The notes below the pieces were generated by a model. It was given only the letters and a program-made list of their open reading frames with translations, did no database searches and had not been told where the DNA came from. DNA of 64,000 nucleotides from Anaerolineae bacterium (GTDB lineage Bacteria > Chloroflexota > Anaerolineae > 4572-78 > J111), in assembly GCA_023382535.1 (NCBI GenBank), contig JAHDWA010000001.1, forward strand, positions 310,001-374,000, given 5' to 3'. Numbering within the stretch: position 1 is the first letter of the stretch; every line of letters begins with the position of its first letter. A program made the position numbers and the translations under genes. Shown one piece after another: positions 51,939 through 59,642 of this stretch.

Positions 51939-53124
51939 ATCCTACGTCTTCCCAGCTTAAATACTGCTTTTTGCCGGACTTCAGGTCGGCCAAATCGGTC
52001 TCGAACTCCGCCCAGGCTTGCTCATGGTCAAGGCCCATCTTCTCCAGCAAGGGGCGGTAATCGGTCGAATGCCAGTGCAGTTGGCAGACCCGGTAGGGAT
52101 GCGCGCCCATGGCTAGCGCGGCAAATTGGGCGTCGGACATGACCGGAATGCCCACGTTGGCCCCATGGGCCACACCGGTGGCGAATTGGCTCTTGTCCAG
52201 GGTGGTCACACAGCCGGTGTCGTGGGTGATGACCACATCCGGATTGGCTTCTTCTTTCATGACCTCGATCTTGCGCAGGGTGGCAAAGGAGCGGGTAAAG
52301 TCACGCGAAACCAAAATGTGCCGGAAACCAAAGCCACAGCAATCAAACCAGGTGGAGTAATCCCGCACTTGAGCGCCCAGGGCATCAATCAGGCCGGTGA
52401 CGGTGGCCGTGCGCTGCCCGCCATAGATTTCCTCGTCGTAAATGGCGTCTTCCGTCACCAGTTTGTAGTAGTGGCAGGCCGGATGCACGGTCACGGCAAT
52501 ATTGGAAAAATCGTATACTTGTCTTGCGGCAATCATATCCCGCACCGCGTGAATCCACTCCGAATAATGCACAATTTCTTCGGGCATGACCAGCGGTTTG
52601 CCGAGTTTAGCCAGTACATCACGCACCTGGCGGCGCAAATCGGCGTGATGCATCAGCTCTTCGCGGGTTTCCTTGTAGTGACCGAAGGAAGTGCCGCAGT
52701 GGATGATGGGGAAATAGCCGGTTTCGTAGGCGGCCGCGAAATTGCGATGGGCCACCGCCGCCTGGGCCGCTGCATTAGAGGTGGCCGAAGCGTAATAGTT
52801 CCAGGCGGTGCAGGAGGTTTGATCGGTTGGATCAATATAGTCAAACCCCAACTTGCGGACCAGCCAGAAGATCGAGGTGGAATAGCCGGGGATATGCCCG
52901 CATTGGCCGCAGGATTTGTGATGCCAGGTCTGGTTCAACGGAATTTTTTTCTTGCGCCCGTACTTGGTCATCACCTCGACGTAAGGCTCCGGCACGCGCT
53001 GCACGATCAACTCGCCCTGGCGTTCAAGCTCGTCGAGTAGATCGTGAAAATCCTCGGGTGCAGCCTCGGCGTAACGGTCAAAGCGGCGCTCAGTTTTTTG
53101 CAGGGCTTCAGTTAAAACGGCCAT
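51937..53124 (-). CDS. shdrB1: sHdrB1: heterodisulfide-reductase-like subunit B
   Basis: A 395-residue protein with HdrB-type cysteine-rich regions: CGQCG near 78-82 with a later TSC, then VHPAC, a DCCGFG motif and a final TGC. These CCG-like motifs bind the noncubane clusters at which disulfide or persulfide chemistry takes place. It follows shdrC1 and precedes shdrA, the order seen in sulfur oxidisers. In the first region the usual CCG is replaced (TSCTAW), a point to compare with other sHdrB1 proteins. The ATG at 53124 lies seven bases after GAGG; nearby GTG/ATG codons are alternatives. Confidence 0.85.
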   Translation of the reverse strand: MAVLTEALQKTERRFDRYAEAAPEDFHDLLDELERQGELIVQRVPEPYVEVMTKYGRKKKIPLNQTWHHKSCGQCGHIPGYSTSIFWLVRKLGFDYIDPTDQTSCTAWNYYASATSNAAAQAAVAHRNFAAAYETGYFPIIHCGTSFGHYKETREELMHHADLRRQVRDVLAKLGKPLVMPEEIVHYSEWIHAVRDMIAARQVYDFSNIAVTVHPACHYYKLVTEDAIYDEEIYGGQRTATVTGLIDALGAQVRDYSTWFDCCGFGFRHILVSRDFTRSFATLRKIEVMKEEANPDVVITHDTGCVTTLDKSQFATGVAHGANVGIPVMSDAQFAALAMGAHPYRVCQLHWHSTDYRPLLEKMGLDHEQAWAEFETDLADLKSGKKQYLSWEDVG

Positions 53125-53135
53125 CATCACACCTC

Positions 53136-53207
53136 ATTTTGGATTTTAGATTTTGGATTTTGGATTGCCAGTTAAAATCGCAAATCTAAAATCCAAAATC
53201 CAAAATC
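53136..53207. repeat. Heptanucleotide-repeat palindrome between shdrC1 and shdrB1
   Basis: TTTTGGA/TTTTAGA units (53136-53166) are followed, after a short loop, by complementary CAAAATC units (53182-53207). The element sits directly before the shdrB1 ribosome binding site. Confidence 0.85.
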
Positions 53208-53208
53208 G

Positions 53209-53898
53209 TTAGATTTCATATCCAGCTTCCTCTAGCATCTCCTCCATCACGTCGCTCAAGATAAGATTCAAGCCCTCGTCCACATTGGCGATCATGTCCA
53301 TGACGCCGGTGTTGTACCAGATCAGATACAGCTCGACCAGGGTCTTCGCATCCACCTGCCAGCCGGTTTTGGTGGTATGCAACGTTTCCGGCGGCAATGC
53401 TCGCCGCCAGAGATCAAGTTCGTCGGAGACTTGCTTAACCTGCGGCCCCCAATCGGGAAAGGCATCGGGCTGGAGCATATCCGGGGAAACCTGGGTGCCG
53501 GTCCCCATAATTTTATAAACAATCCGGCTGTAGCCCTCCAGGGCTTGTTGGGCCGACTTCAGCCCGTTGTTAACCGCCACCTCACGCAGAATAGTGATCA
53601 ACCCGCCGGGCGAGTTTTGGCGTGGGCAGCGATTGCAGGAGAAACACTGCGAGCAATTCCAGACATCGTCATTCATCTGCTCATAAATGAGTTCGATGTC
53701 CTCGCGGGCAGCAGCTTGAGCAATCTTGCGGGGGGAGAAATCATAGAAACGCGCCGACGGGCAAGCGGCCACACAAATCCCACATTCGTAACAGCCGTAG
53801 AGATAATCGGGGAAACGGGCGTCGGCCTTAACCTCTTCCCATAAGCGCGACTTTTCCTCGTAAGGAACCTCGGCGTACTTATCGGCAAATAAGCCCAT
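53209..53898 (-). CDS. shdrC1: sHdrC1: iron-sulfur subunit
   Basis: A 229-residue ferredoxin-like HdrC protein. One standard motif is Cys36-X2-Cys39-X2-Cys42-X3-Cys46 followed by Pro. The second is CSQCFSCNRCP (Cys82, 85, 88, 91), with X2 instead of X3 before the last Cys. The rest is helical. It transfers electrons within the sHdr complex. The ATG at 53898 has a perfect AGGAGG six bases upstream; the in-frame upstream extension is Arg-rich noise overlapping the dsrE gene. Confidence 0.88.
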   Translation of the reverse strand: MGLFADKYAEVPYEEKSRLWEEVKADARFPDYLYGCYECGICVAACPSARFYDFSPRKIAQAAAREDIELIYEQMNDDVWNCSQCFSCNRCPRQNSPGGLITILREVAVNNGLKSAQQALEGYSRIVYKIMGTGTQVSPDMLQPDAFPDWGPQVKQVSDELDLWRRALPPETLHTTKTGWQVDAKTLVELYLIWYNTGVMDMIANVDEGLNLILSDVMEEMLEEAGYEI

Positions 53899-53915
53899 CA
53901 AAAGCCTCCTGTTGG

Positions 53916-54299
53916 CTAGAACGAAATCACCGCATCGGCGTTCAGGGCCATGTCGTTGAACGCCGCGCCGCCGATCATCTGCACCCCTTCGATCAGGTCG
54001 GCCAGGGTGTAACCGTGCAGGTCGAGCGAGGGCTGGCAAACATAAAATTTGACCCCCATATCCAGGGCCTGGTCAATGAAGTAGCGCAGCTCCTTACCGC
54101 CGCCGCCGGCCTTGGGCACGATAATCGTTTCCGGCGCGCCTTTAGCCAGCAATTGCGGCCCGTTCATGGTGAAGTAAATGCCCACCTCATTATCCATCGC
54201 CGCCCCCGCCGTAGCCAGGAAAAAGGGTGTGGCGCTGCGTTCAGGGGTATCTCGTCCGTGGGTCTGCACGTAAAGAATTTTCTTAACCTCGTCATCCAT
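53916..54299 (-). CDS. dsrE: DsrE family sulfur carrier
   Basis: A 127-residue single-domain DsrE-fold protein. The candidate persulfide-carrying residue is Cys88 in FYVCQPSLD, at the family position. DsrE proteins accept sulfur from TusA and pass it on to the oxidising enzyme. It lies between the DsrE2-like gene and shdrC1. GAGGAG lies upstream of the ATG. Confidence 0.85.
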   Translation of the reverse strand: MDDEVKKILYVQTHGRDTPERSATPFFLATAGAAMDNEVGIYFTMNGPQLLAKGAPETIIVPKAGGGGKELRYFIDQALDMGVKFYVCQPSLDLHGYTLADLIEGVQMIGGAAFNDMALNADAVISF

Positions 54300-54322
54300 C
54301 GCCCCATCTCCTCGTAAATACC

Positions 54323-54370
54323 CCCTCCCCTAGCCCCTCCCCCGAATCGGGGGAGGGGTTGGGGAGGGGT
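54323..54370. repeat. CCCCTCCCC hairpin between dsrE2-like and dsrE genes
   Basis: CCCCTCCCCTAGCCCCTCCC and the following bases pair almost perfectly with the right half (GGGGGAGGGG, GGGGAGGGG). The very GC-rich stem begins at the dsrE2-like stop codon. It could attenuate transcription or protect the mRNA. Confidence 0.8.
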
Positions 54371-54891
54371 CAGATAAACAACTGGACATCAGCATCAGCC
54401 GCGTACTCAAGGAAGGTGGCTGCGCCGCCAATCTCGCAACTGGGGATGAAGTCTTCGCATTTGAAGCCGAAAACGTCCATGGTCATCTGGCAGGCAATGA
54501 GCCGGACCTCAAGATCAACGCACGCATCCCTCAATTCGGCGATGGTCGCCACGCCTTTATTCTTAAAGGTCTGCTTCATCAGGCCGGTGGCCATCGAATT
54601 GAAACCGGGGATGGCCATGGCCACTGTGGGAATGGGCCAGTTGATTTGTTGGAAACCATCCGGGCCAAAGGGCATTTTCATGGGCATGGCCGGGTTGCCC
54701 AATGGAGAAACAGCGGCGGTGAGATCATGCCGCAGCAGGGTCAGGCCGTAGAAGGTGAAAAAGACTCCCACCTCCCAGCCCATCGCCCCCGCCGCGCTGG
54801 CCAGAATGAAGGGCGGATAGGCCCAATCCAGGGTGCCTTTGCTGGCAATCAAGGCCAACCGTTTGGGCGCATTTGGGTCAGCTTTAGACAT
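54370..54891 (-). CDS. DsrE2-like (DsrE/F/H family) sulfur transferase
   Basis: A 173-residue DsrE-fold protein with Cys124, Cys134 (IACQMTMDVFG), Cys145 and Cys152. The ACQM-MDV segment is typical of the DsrE2/DUF1586 type found with TusA and sHdr genes. Unlike many DsrE2 proteins it shows no membrane segments. The ATG at 54891 has GAGGAAG upstream and follows tusA by 20 bp. It probably shuttles sulfur between TusA and DsrE or sHdr-LbpA. Confidence 0.8.
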   Translation of the reverse strand: MSKADPNAPKRLALIASKGTLDWAYPPFILASAAGAMGWEVGVFFTFYGLTLLRHDLTAAVSPLGNPAMPMKMPFGPDGFQQINWPIPTVAMAIPGFNSMATGLMKQTFKNKGVATIAELRDACVDLEVRLIACQMTMDVFGFKCEDFIPSCEIGGAATFLEYAADADVQLFI

Positions 54892-54911
54892 TACTTCCTC
54901 CTCAACAAAAA

Positions 54912-55151
54912 CTACTTGACGCGCTGGAAATGGAAAATGTACTTGCCATTCTCCTCGTGTGAATCCAACAATGTATGTCCGGTCTGGCGAGACCAGGCCT
55001 GCATATCGGGTGGAGCGCCGGGGTCGGTGGCAATCATTTGCAAGACCTGGCCTATCCCGATTTCCTTGATTGCCTTGGCAGTCTTGACCACCGGCAGCGG
55101 GCAGAGTAACCCGGAGCAATCGAGAACTTTGTCGGCTTTGAGTGCTGTCAT
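54912..55151 (-). CDS. tusA: TusA sulfur carrier protein
   Basis: A 79-residue TusA with the reactive Cys17 in LLCPLP and the usual alpha/beta core (ATDPGAPPDMQAW, then SHEENGKYIF). TusA binds sulfane sulfur as a persulfide and delivers it to DsrE and sHdr-LbpA. It is the first gene of the sulfur operon, with AGGAGAGGAG before the ATG. The 220 bp upstream hold two palindromes that could control the operon. Confidence 0.92.
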   Translation of the reverse strand: MTALKADKVLDCSGLLCPLPVVKTAKAIKEIGIGQVLQMIATDPGAPPDMQAWSRQTGHTLLDSHEENGKYIFHFQRVK

Positions 55152-55261
55152 AGCTCCTCTCCTTGTATAAAAAATGTGACGTGGAATAGCTCAACAGTGA
55201 AAAGTCGAAGCCAGGAGGTTATCCCGTGCGGGACTCCGGAGGAATAGTAGGTTCGGTGACA

Positions 55262-55330
55262 CTATTGTATCAAACAATAGGTCGTCGAATCTTCACTAAA
55301 GAGGGGGATTCATCTCACCCATTTGGGTGA
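55262..55330 (-). promoter_or_regulatory. Palindromes upstream of the sulfur operon, one of NarL 7-2-7 form
   Basis: TCACCCA-TT-TGGGTGA (55315-55330) is a perfect palindrome with the 7-2-7 geometry used by NarL-family regulators, and a NarL-family regulator is encoded next door (55374). A second dyad, CTATTG-N7-CAATAG, lies at 55262-55280. Both fall between the regulator gene and tusA. No confident -35/-10 pair was found. Confidence 0.5.
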
Positions 55331-55373
55331 TTTTAGAAACAAGAGTTATTTTTCTGGCTGAAAAGGCTGGTTG

Positions 55374-56033
55374 TTACTCCGGCGAAATCAGTCCCCGCCG
55401 GACTCCGGCCAGGACGGCCTGGGTGCGGTTGGGCTGATCCAGTTTGCGCAGAATGTTTTTGACGTGGGTACGAACGGTTTCCTCACTGACGCTCAGTTGC
55501 TCGGCGATGGCCCGGTTTGTGGCGCTGGTGGCCATCAATTGCAACACGGACAGTTCACGGGCCGTAAGGCGGGGGCGCAAGGTAGCCGGCTGCGCCGGGG
55601 GGTTATGCAAATGGCGAGTCAGCGCGCGGGTGATCAAGGGGTGTAAGTAAGCATCGCCGGCGGCCACGCTGCGAATAGCCTGGGCCAATTCGGTGGTGGT
55701 GGCATCTTTAACAATGTAACCGTCTACCCCGGCTTCGATAGTGGCAAAAACGCGAGCATCGGCGTGGATGCCGGATAGGATCAGCACCCGGGTCTGGGGC
55801 GACAGGCGGCGCACTCGCTGCATGACTTCAAGGCCGTCCAGGTCGGGCATATTTAAATCAAGCAGAATAACATCCGGTTGAAGTTTCTGGGCTAGAGTCA
55901 CGCCATCACCACCGCTACCCGCTTCGCCAATGATGGTGAGATCAGGTTGCAGGTTTAAGGCCAGGCTCAAGCCTTGCCGGACCATGGCGTGATCGTCTAC
56001 GATCAAAATACGGATTGACTTTTTCGACATCAT
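55374..56033 (-). CDS. NarL/FixJ-family response regulator
   Basis: A 219-residue regulator: receiver domain with acidic DD (13-14), phospho-acceptor Asp near 59 and conserved Lys (VKD near 109), then a LuxR-type helix-turn-helix (about 150-215, with TARELSVLQLMA and SEETVRTHVKNILRKL). It is paired with the kinase encoded immediately upstream (56052). Being the last gene before tusA on the same strand, it is the obvious candidate controller of the sulfur operon. Confidence 0.9.
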   Translation of the reverse strand: MMSKKSIRILIVDDHAMVRQGLSLALNLQPDLTIIGEAGSGGDGVTLAQKLQPDVILLDLNMPDLDGLEVMQRVRRLSPQTRVLILSGIHADARVFATIEAGVDGYIVKDATTTELAQAIRSVAAGDAYLHPLITRALTRHLHNPPAQPATLRPRLTARELSVLQLMATSATNRAIAEQLSVSEETVRTHVKNILRKLDQPNRTQAVLAGVRRGLISPE

Positions 56034-56051
56034 TGTCTTTTTGAGTAGATG

Positions 56052-57791
56052 TCAAACGGGTTCGGCGCAGTAAGCGATGGCATCCGGAACTCTGGCGGTA
56101 ATGACCGTGCCTTTGCCAGACTCGCTGTGAATATCAAAGGCGCCGCCCAGCCCTTTAACCCGCTCGGCCATACTCTGGATGCCCAGATGGTGGGCATAAT
56201 CTACCTCAGCCGGATTGAAACCCCGCCCATCATCCTCGACCCGCAGTTCAATGTGGTGGTTCTGGTGGGTGAGGGCCACAATCACCTGGCGTGGGGCGGC
56301 GTGTTTGACCGCGTTGGTCAGCGCCTCCTGCGCGGTGCGGTATAAATGGGTGCGGGCTGAAGCTTCCCAGCGGTCAAAATCTCCTGGCACTTCGATCTGT
56401 AAGGCAATCGTCCGGGTAGGACAAATGGCTCGCAGATGCCGGTGCAACCCGGCCACAAAGGTATCTGAAGCAATTTCATCTGACCACATATCGAAAATTG
56501 CGTTTCGCATCTGAGCCTGAGCATCAACGACCATCGGATAGAGCTTGGTCAGAGCGCTGTGCGCATTCCCTGGCTCATGGGGCAACAACTGAAGACATGC
56601 CTCCAGGTTGTAGGCCAGGCCATAAAGAATCTGGCTGATGCTATCGTGCAGTTCGGAGGCGATGCGGTTGCGCTCTTCAGTGATGGCTTCTCGCTGCGCC
56701 CGGTAGATGCACAAGCGCACGCTGCCCAGGGCCACCCCGGCGTGGGCGGCCAGATGCTCAAGCGACAGCCGGTCGGTCAGCGACAACGGCTGATCGGCCG
56801 GTAAACGATCCACCAGGATGATCCCGATAGGATGTTCACGCAGGCTCATCGGTAGAACGATATAGTGAGGTCCAACCTCCCATCGTTCGTTGAGCTGGGG
56901 AGAGCCGGTCGGCGCTTCACCATTCAACACTTCGACAGCCTGCCCAGTCTTGAGGGCGCACACCAGGGGGCCATCATCTTCGGCCAAAGAGACGATATCG
57001 GTGTGAGCAATGCGTGCTAGACTACCTGAAGCGGGTGGCTCGGCCAGGGTGATCCAGCCGGTTAGCGTATTGCGCCGTTCATCATATAAGCCAATCACAG
57101 CGCGGAGGTAACGCATGTCCTGTACCAGGCCGCGCAAAATGTACTCTTGCAACTCCGCCGGGTCAACTGAAGATTGCATGACCAGAGAAAGTTTATGTAA
57201 AAGGTCGAGGTCCCGATTACGCTGCGAAAGCTCGACATTTCTACTGGTCAATTCGGCGTGAGCATGGCGCAGGCGTTGTAGCAGCAGCGAGGGATAGCCA
57301 AAAATAACGCCGATGAGGAAGAAACTGATAATCTGGCCAACCGCAACGGGCATACTGACAGGCAATTCGGATGAGCGCGGAGCCACAAACACCGCCAGTA
57401 GATAAAACGAGGTGTAGACCGCGGCGGCCAGCAGCCCGCCCCGGATGCGGAAGAAAAAGGCCGCGGCCAAAATCGGAGCCAGACTGTAAAGGTAATAGGG
57501 ACTACGCTCGACATCGGTGTACCAAACCAGCACAGCCGAGAGGAGGAGATCAATAACCAATAACCCCGGCTGATGCAACAACAGGCGATTAATCGGAGGA
57601 GCCGCCAGGCTGAGGCCCAGGGTAAGGCCGGCTACGAGGGCTAATAACCACCCATCCGTAGCCGATATTACCCCTGGCGCTGGCATGGTTAACCAGATAA
57701 GGGGAGGCAAGAGACTGAGCCAGCGATAACCTACCAGTAGCCGGAAAGCAAGATTCTGCTCGGCCCGCACATCCGCGTCTGTGTTCGACAT
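56052..57791 (-). CDS. NarX/LiaS-type sensor histidine kinase
   Basis: A 579-residue kinase: an N-terminal membrane domain of about six segments (20-172), a coiled-coil, a GAF-like sensor region (about 200-365), a HisKA_3 dimerisation domain with His382 in SELHDS, and an HATPase with the DDGRGF motif (about 470-575). The membrane-embedded sensor suggests detection of a membrane or redox signal, and the GAF domain a cytoplasmic ligand; possibly a sulfur compound given the neighbours. The ATG at 57791 has AGGA five bases upstream. Confidence 0.88.
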   Translation of the reverse strand: MSNTDADVRAEQNLAFRLLVGYRWLSLLPPLIWLTMPAPGVISATDGWLLALVAGLTLGLSLAAPPINRLLLHQPGLLVIDLLLSAVLVWYTDVERSPYYLYSLAPILAAAFFFRIRGGLLAAAVYTSFYLLAVFVAPRSSELPVSMPVAVGQIISFFLIGVIFGYPSLLLQRLRHAHAELTSRNVELSQRNRDLDLLHKLSLVMQSSVDPAELQEYILRGLVQDMRYLRAVIGLYDERRNTLTGWITLAEPPASGSLARIAHTDIVSLAEDDGPLVCALKTGQAVEVLNGEAPTGSPQLNERWEVGPHYIVLPMSLREHPIGIILVDRLPADQPLSLTDRLSLEHLAAHAGVALGSVRLCIYRAQREAITEERNRIASELHDSISQILYGLAYNLEACLQLLPHEPGNAHSALTKLYPMVVDAQAQMRNAIFDMWSDEIASDTFVAGLHRHLRAICPTRTIALQIEVPGDFDRWEASARTHLYRTAQEALTNAVKHAAPRQVIVALTHQNHHIELRVEDDGRGFNPAEVDYAHHLGIQSMAERVKGLGGAFDIHSESGKGTVITARVPDAIAYCAEPV

Positions 57792-57859
57792 CATTGTCCT
57801 CATCATAACATGATAAAGGGGCTAAGATGAATATACAACCTGACCCCCCTTTCGTCAAG

Positions 57860-58050
57860 CCCTAGCTACCGGTCATCTGGCAGCCGAAGCCACGGCCGGT
57901 TATAACAGTGATGATCTCTTGACAGCGAGCCAGATGCTTGGTGCTTGGGATCGTGCTCATCGGCAAATCTTTCTTCTACCTCCCTGTCTCTGGAATCGTG
58001 CGATCCCCTGGCATCACTATAGATGACGCCAGGGGATGCCACTGGTGCCA
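57860..58050. repeat. Intergenic region with inverted repeat ATCCCCTGGC
   Basis: Perfect 10-bp arms at 58003-58012 and 58028-58037 with a 15-base loop lie just after the DUF302 gene (minus strand). There is no T-run, so it is a weak terminator candidate at best. The rest of the region shows nothing. Confidence 0.5.
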
Positions 58051-58449
58051 TCAAGCGCCCAGCGCCTCGATTACCTGTTGCAGTCGCGTCCGCGCCTCCT
58101 GGGCGATTGGGTCTAATTTGGGGTTTTCCACGACTCCCAACATGGAGAGAGGATCAACGATGGAAACAACAGATTGGCCTTCATCTGTTTCATACACAAT
58201 CACGTTGCAGGGTAGCAGCAAGCCGATTTCTAACTCATTTTGCAGGGCCTGGTAGGCCAGCTTGGGATTACAGGCCCCCAGAATAATATAGCGCCGAAAG
58301 TCGGCGTTCAATTTCTTTTTGAGGGTGGCTTTAACGTCAATCTCGGTCAGGATACCAAAGCCTTCCTCTTTGAGGGCGGCGGTGGTCTTTTCAATAGCTT
58401 CCTCGTAAGGTACGTTTAAGGTGGTCCGAAAGCCGTACTCTGTGGTCAT
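58051..58449 (-). CDS. DUF302 family protein
   Basis: A 132-residue DUF302 protein, recognisable by the order of an N-terminal beta strand, GFGILTEID, a Lys-rich KATLKKKL stretch, ILGACNP with its conserved Cys, and LLLPCNVIVYE with a second Cys. The family is widespread; function is unknown, though it occurs near sulfur and metal genes. It is separated from the kinase gene by 260 bp and faces a large palindrome upstream (58506-58606). Confidence 0.85.
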   Translation of the reverse strand: MTTEYGFRTTLNVPYEEAIEKTTAALKEEGFGILTEIDVKATLKKKLNADFRRYIILGACNPKLAYQALQNELEIGLLLPCNVIVYETDEGQSVVSIVDPLSMLGVVENPKLDPIAQEARTRLQQVIEALGA

Positions 58450-58505
58450 AATTTTTTCTCCTTCACAATTGATGGTCTACCGGTTTAACATTTTTGCTTA
58501 AAGTT

Positions 58506-58606
58506 CAGGAGTGCGGACACCTGCAAGGCGAAGCTTCCCTGCCGCTAGGGGGCCTACGGCTCTGGGACTTGCAGCGCAGGTGCAAGTGTTGCCATCCGCA
58601 CTCCTG
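58506..58606. repeat. Long inverted repeat, possible miniature mobile repeat
   Basis: CAGGAGTGCGGA (58506-58517) and its exact complement (58595-58606) form outer arms, and CACCTGC with GCAGGTG forms an inner stem. The centre is G+C-rich. It occupies most of the 195-bp gap between DUF302 and the Met-rich protein gene. No coding potential. Confidence 0.65.
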
Positions 58607-58644
58607 CATAACCGGTCTAACAACCTTTAATCACTGGCAGCGAT

Positions 58645-59526
58645 TTACTCGCCACTCATCTCGATTAACTTCCCATGCCAGGTGTGAGGAAAGACCTGCC
58701 CGGTGTAGCCGTTAACGCTGAGCATCCCGGCGGTTTGACCGTCCTTGTTGACGTGGAGGGTGTAGTAGCCATAGAAAGGATCGGCTTCTGTGTCCACGGT
58801 CAACCTGGCCTCGCTGAAGTAGGTGTCCAGGTAGGTCTGGGCCGCCTCTACCGCTTGTTCCGGGGTGACCGTCATCTCGGCGGAGGGATCAGCCGTATCA
58901 GTCTGGCCCATCATCCCGCCGAACCCGGCTTGACCACCCATCATCATGCCCATCATGCCGTAGCCGCCAAAGCCAGACATCATGCCATACTTGAAGTTCC
59001 ACATCATGTTCGGCCCCATTTCGGGGAAAACGGCCTTGCTGGTCGGGTCAACCAGCACTTCCATCACACCGATGCCGCTGTCCTTTTCGACAATCTGGGC
59101 GTAGGCATGGTTATCGAAGATCATCACTTCACCCAGGGCCAGGTTGCTATCGTTCAGGTCGGCCAGGTAGGCGTTGAGGGTGTCGGTCGCTTCGGCCAGG
59201 GTCAGGGGTTGGGCGGTGAAGAAGGGGCTGTTGCTGTTGGTCGTCATGCCGCCCATCAGCCCATTTGTCATGCCGTTCATCATCTGGCTCATCATGCCAC
59301 CCATCATGCCGCCGGGGCCAAAGGGAGTGGTGCCAGTCAAGCCTTGCGTCTGGCCCATCATCCAACCGGGGCCACCCATCATCCCACCGCCCATCATACC
59401 GCCTCCGCCCATCATGCCACCGGGGCCTTGGGCAAAGGTTGGCGCGATAGCCAGCACCCCGACCAGTAGTAACACGGCCAGACTGCTCACCAGCGCTATT
59501 GCAAACCATCGTTTTAAGTTATTCAT
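58645..59526 (-). CDS. Exported Met/Gly-rich PepSY-like protein
   Basis: A 293-residue protein with a signal peptide or anchor (about 7-30), then a Met-Gly-rich region (about 37-95, repeated MMGGG and GMMGG units), a first alpha/beta domain (about 105-185), another Met/Gly patch (about 180-205), and a PepSY-like domain (about 220-285: an EQAVEAAQTYLD helix, then HVNKDG and the closing GYTGQVF). Met-rich exported proteins often bind copper or silver, so a metal-buffering role is likely but inferred. The upstream box at 59604-59642 is shared with the Met-rich kinase gene. Confidence 0.75.
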   Translation of the reverse strand: MNNLKRWFAIALVSSLAVLLLVGVLAIAPTFAQGPGGMMGGGGMMGGGMMGGPGWMMGQTQGLTGTTPFGPGGMMGGMMSQMMNGMTNGLMGGMTTNSNSPFFTAQPLTLAEATDTLNAYLADLNDSNLALGEVMIFDNHAYAQIVEKDSGIGVMEVLVDPTSKAVFPEMGPNMMWNFKYGMMSGFGGYGMMGMMMGGQAGFGGMMGQTDTADPSAEMTVTPEQAVEAAQTYLDTYFSEARLTVDTEADPFYGYYTLHVNKDGQTAGMLSVNGYTGQVFPHTWHGKLIEMSGE

Positions 59527-59584
59527 TGTGTATCTCCTTATGAAAAATTGTTAATTGTGAGTCGCCATTGTTGGCTACAATTTT

Positions 59585-59642
59585 ATCTTAGCGTAGCCTG
59601 ATAAAGTTTGTTTAACAGTTCTATAAAGCTTTTGTAAAGAAT
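59585..59642 (-). promoter_or_regulatory. Activator box and -10 of the Met-rich protein gene
   Basis: The box 59604-59642 is 34/39 identical to 27058-27096 and contains three 11-bp direct repeats on the minus strand (TTTACAAAAGC, TTTATAGAACT, GTTAAACAAAC). A -10-like TAAGAT (59590-59585) follows after 13 bases, the same spacing as the kinase promoter. Confidence 0.65.

Noticed and set aside
36357..53207. Heptanucleotide repeats read as a CRISPR array
   Set aside because: Units are 7 bp, contiguous and palindromic with no spacers, and no cas genes are present.
48435..53898. Methanogen-type heterodisulfide reductase
   Set aside because: HdrA is short with no ferredoxin extensions, and tusA, dsrE, lbpA and etf neighbours point to the sulfur-oxidiser form.
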